From an uncultured Pseudomonadales bacterium (GTDB lineage: Bacteria; Pseudomonadota; Gammaproteobacteria; Pseudomonadales; IMCC2047), in assembly GCA_947258895.1 (NCBI GenBank), contig CAMYKE010000073.1, positions 1 to 6,559 on the forward strand: DNA of 6,559 bases, in the 5' to 3' direction. The translations under genes and the position numbers were made by a program. The notes under the pieces are model-generated. The model saw only the letters and a list, made by a program, of their open reading frames with translations. It was not told where the DNA came from and did not search any database. This document shows, piece after piece, positions 5,314 through 6,559 of the stretch (its first letter is position 1; every line of letters starts with the position of its first letter).

Positions 5314-6360
5314 CTAACTGCCGCGCTGCATGAATTCGTCAAGTTTTGCCGTTACATCCGCAATGCTGATCAAATCCATCACGCCGGCAGTCTCCACTTT
5401 CAAACCCCATTTTAATTCTGCTGCCGGCTTGCCAAGATACTGCCGGCAAGCGGCATCAAACTTGTCGACGCAGAGCTCGATCGAGTTGTATGGGCCGGAG
5501 CGCCTGGGGTTGGTGGCAGCATATAACCCAATGACTGCGGTGTCCACACTGGTGGCAATGTGGGCCGGGCCGGAATCTGGGGTGATAATGAGATCGGCCT
5601 CGGCAAGCAGGCCGACAAACTCCGGCACCGTATCCTTCCCTACCAGGTTGGCACAGGAATGCTGCATTGCAGCTTCGATGTCTGCACCCATCTTGCGTTC
5701 CAGCTCGCTGGGCCCGCCACACAGGATGACCTGCAGGTTATAGCGCTCAATCGCATAGTCACCGACCTCGGAATAGCCACCCGCCTGCCAGTTACGCAAC
5801 GCGTGACTCGAACAGGGACTGATGATCAGGGTGCGCCGATTTCGATCAATATGGGCAGCGGCAAACGCCTTGCCTTTGGCGGTGACCGGCAAATCCCAGC
5901 GCCGCTCCGGTTCATCCAGCCCGGCGACTTTGAGGAACTCAAAAAAGCTGTCCACCACGTGCTGTTGCGGCCGGGCAGGAATGCGTTTGTTAACAAACAG
6001 GCCGTGCAGGTCCTTGGCCCGGGCCGCGTCGTAACCGATACGGGTTTTCGCGCTGATGCACATACTCGCGAGGTTTGCGCGTAGCGCTACCTGCATCACA
6101 AACAGGACGTCAAATCGCCGGCCGCGCAACTTCTCACGCAGTTGCAGATATTCTCGCCAGCCGCCCTTCTTGTTAAAGGTTATGAACTCGATATTTTCCA
6201 GGTGGCTCACCAGGCGATGTTCAAACGCACCGATAACCCAGGTAATTTTGGTGTTCGGCCAGTGGGACCGGATCGCGTTTATTACGGGCAGCACATGGCT
6301 GACGTCACCCAGGGCCGAGAGTCGGAGAATACACAGCGATTCGGGCGGTTGTGGCGACAA
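5314..6360 (-). CDS. Glycosyltransferase family 9 protein (heptosyltransferase-like)
   Basis: Probably transfers a heptose or related sugar from a nucleotide donor to LPS core at the cytoplasmic face of the inner membrane. The product is 348 aa, usual for the family. The fold is two Rossmann-like halves. The N-terminal half opens with ILRLSALGDVSHVLP (11-25), where D19 matches the catalytic aspartate position of WaaC. The C-terminal half has SPCSSHALRNW (181-191) in the donor-binding region, VILCGGPSELE (211-221), and the signature ITPDSGPAHIA (259-269) followed by GLYAATNP (278-285). The start codon is TTG at 6360. An in-frame TGA lies only 15 bases upstream (6375-6373), and no other initiator precedes the conserved strand, so TTG is effectively forced; its Shine-Dalgarno is weak. 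Acceptor and exact sugar (WaaC-, WaaF- or WaaQ-like) cannot be decided, so no symbol is given. It is followed by the DUF6165 gene. Confidence 0.92.
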   Translation of the reverse strand: MSPQPPESLCILRLSALGDVSHVLPVINAIRSHWPNTKITWVIGAFEHRLVSHLENIEFITFNKKGGWREYLQLREKLRGRRFDVLFVMQVALRANLASMCISAKTRIGYDAARAKDLHGLFVNKRIPARPQQHVVDSFFEFLKVAGLDEPERRWDLPVTAKGKAFAAAHIDRNRRTLIISPCSSHALRNWQAGGYSEVGDYAIERYNLQVILCGGPSELERKMGADIEAAMQHSCANLVGKDTVPEFVGLLAEADLIITPDSGPAHIATSVDTAVIGLYAATNPRRSGPYNSIELCVDKFDAACRQYLGKPAAELKWGLKVETAGVMDLISIADVTAKLDEFMQRGS

Positions 6361-6404
6361 TAGACTACGAGCTCAACAAGGCTTGGGAAATAGCGCAAGG
6401 ATAA

Positions 6405-6410
6405 AGTATA
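6405..6410 (-). promoter_or_regulatory. Candidate -10 element for the glycosyltransferase gene
   Basis: On the minus strand, 6410-6405 reads TATACT (5 of 6 to consensus), placing a start point near 6398 and a leader of roughly 38 nt. No good -35 lies 16-18 bases upstream; that position falls in the Fur-like palindrome at 6427-6445. On the plus strand the same DNA offers TTGGGA (6383-6388), 18 bases, TATAAA (6407-6412), so direction is uncertain. Confidence 0.3.
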
Positions 6411-6426
6411 AAAGGGGTCGGTGACA

Positions 6427-6445
6427 AATGAGAGCAATTCTCATC
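6427..6445. promoter_or_regulatory. Fur-box-like palindrome
   Basis: AATGAGAGCAATTCTCATC is an inverted repeat with 6-base perfect arms, ATGAGA (6428-6433) and TCTCAT (6439-6444). Against the common Fur-site form AATGAGAATnATTCTCATT, 15 of 18 defined positions agree. It would overlap the -35 region of the leftward candidate promoter. It could instead be a hairpin belonging to the repeat-like DNA next to it. Confidence 0.35.
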
Positions 6446-6472
6446 TGGTTTCCTGGCCCGTTTGCCATCTTT

Positions 6473-6506
6473 ACTGTGGAATTCCGGGGACAGTTTACTT
6501 AATTAA
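6473..6506. repeat. Degenerate palindrome of a transposon-associated repeat
   Basis: The segment holds GGAATTCC (6478-6485) flanked by ACTGT (6473-6477) and ACAGT (6490-6494), then TTACTTAATTAA. It reads like a palindrome ACTGT-CCCC-GGAATTCC-GGGG-ACAGT from which the left CCCC is missing. From memory, GGGGACAGT-TTACTTAATT strings are common in environmental gammaproteobacterial genomes beside Y1-type (REP-associated) transposases. This attribution is recollection, not a search. A related GGGGTCGGTGAC lies at 6414-6425. Confidence 0.4.
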
Positions 6507-6559
6507 CCTCTGCTCCGGGTCGGAAGTTAGCATAGCTTTTGTCAGTGGTTTGCTTTCTT
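6495..6559 (-). mobile_element. Possible end of a mobile element or partial gene at the right edge
   Basis: Two minus-strand frames stay open from the window edge and stop just before the palindrome. One reads ESKPLTKAMLTSDPEQRLIK then TAA at 6497-6495; the other reads RKQTTDKSYANFRPGAEVN then TAA at 6501-6499. Strings of the KAMLTSDPEQRLIK type are familiar to me from repetitive transposon-associated DNA, usually as spurious frames, so I take this as an element end rather than a certain protein C-terminus. No transposase motif can be seen in so short a stretch. Confidence 0.3.

Noticed and set aside
6428..6502. 24-codon plus-strand frame starting in the Fur-like palindrome
   Set aside because: It has an AGGGG sequence at a tolerable distance, but its codons are made of the palindrome and the repeat element, with no sign of selection for protein.

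Overview
The window looks like a chromosomal segment of a moderately GC-rich gammaproteobacterium. Three things point there: the gene order pcnB-folK-panB-panC, which is conserved across many gammaproteobacteria; a tRNA gene with its CCA end encoded; and an E. coli-type LexA box. A family 9 (heptosyltransferase-like) glycosyltransferase indicates an LPS-bearing Gram-negative cell. The species cannot be named from the sequence alone.

Left two thirds, plus strand. After about 195 bases with no supported gene come pcnB (poly(A) polymerase I), folK (HPPK, folate synthesis), panB and panC (two steps of pantothenate synthesis). Stop and start codons overlap by one base at pcnB/folK (TAGTG) and at panB/panC (TGATG), so each pair is probably translationally coupled. 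A candidate promoter straddles the end of folK, and a leader of about 115 nt precedes panB. That leader can fold in two mutually exclusive ways and has no Shine-Dalgarno sequence. No panD is present.

Next on the plus strand is tag (3-methyladenine DNA glycosylase I), with its own promoter and a good ribosome binding site. A near-consensus LexA (SOS) operator lies between its -35 and -10 elements. This is the most interesting signal in the window, because tag of E. coli is known as a constitutive gene outside the SOS regulon.

Right third, minus strand. A family 9 glycosyltransferase is followed 41 bases later by a DUF6165-family gene, probably as one transcript. Beyond them on the same strand is tRNA-Gly(CCC). 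These converge on tag, and the space between holds GC-rich hairpins without U-tracts.

The last 199 bases, upstream of the glycosyltransferase, hold its candidate promoter and a Fur-box-like palindrome. They also hold a repeat-like segment with a degenerate palindrome, which looks like the end of a transposon-associated element running off the right edge. No CRISPR array, toxin-antitoxin pair or defence genes were seen. Apart from the regulatory sites, the DUF6165 companion gene and the element end, the gene content is ordinary housekeeping.
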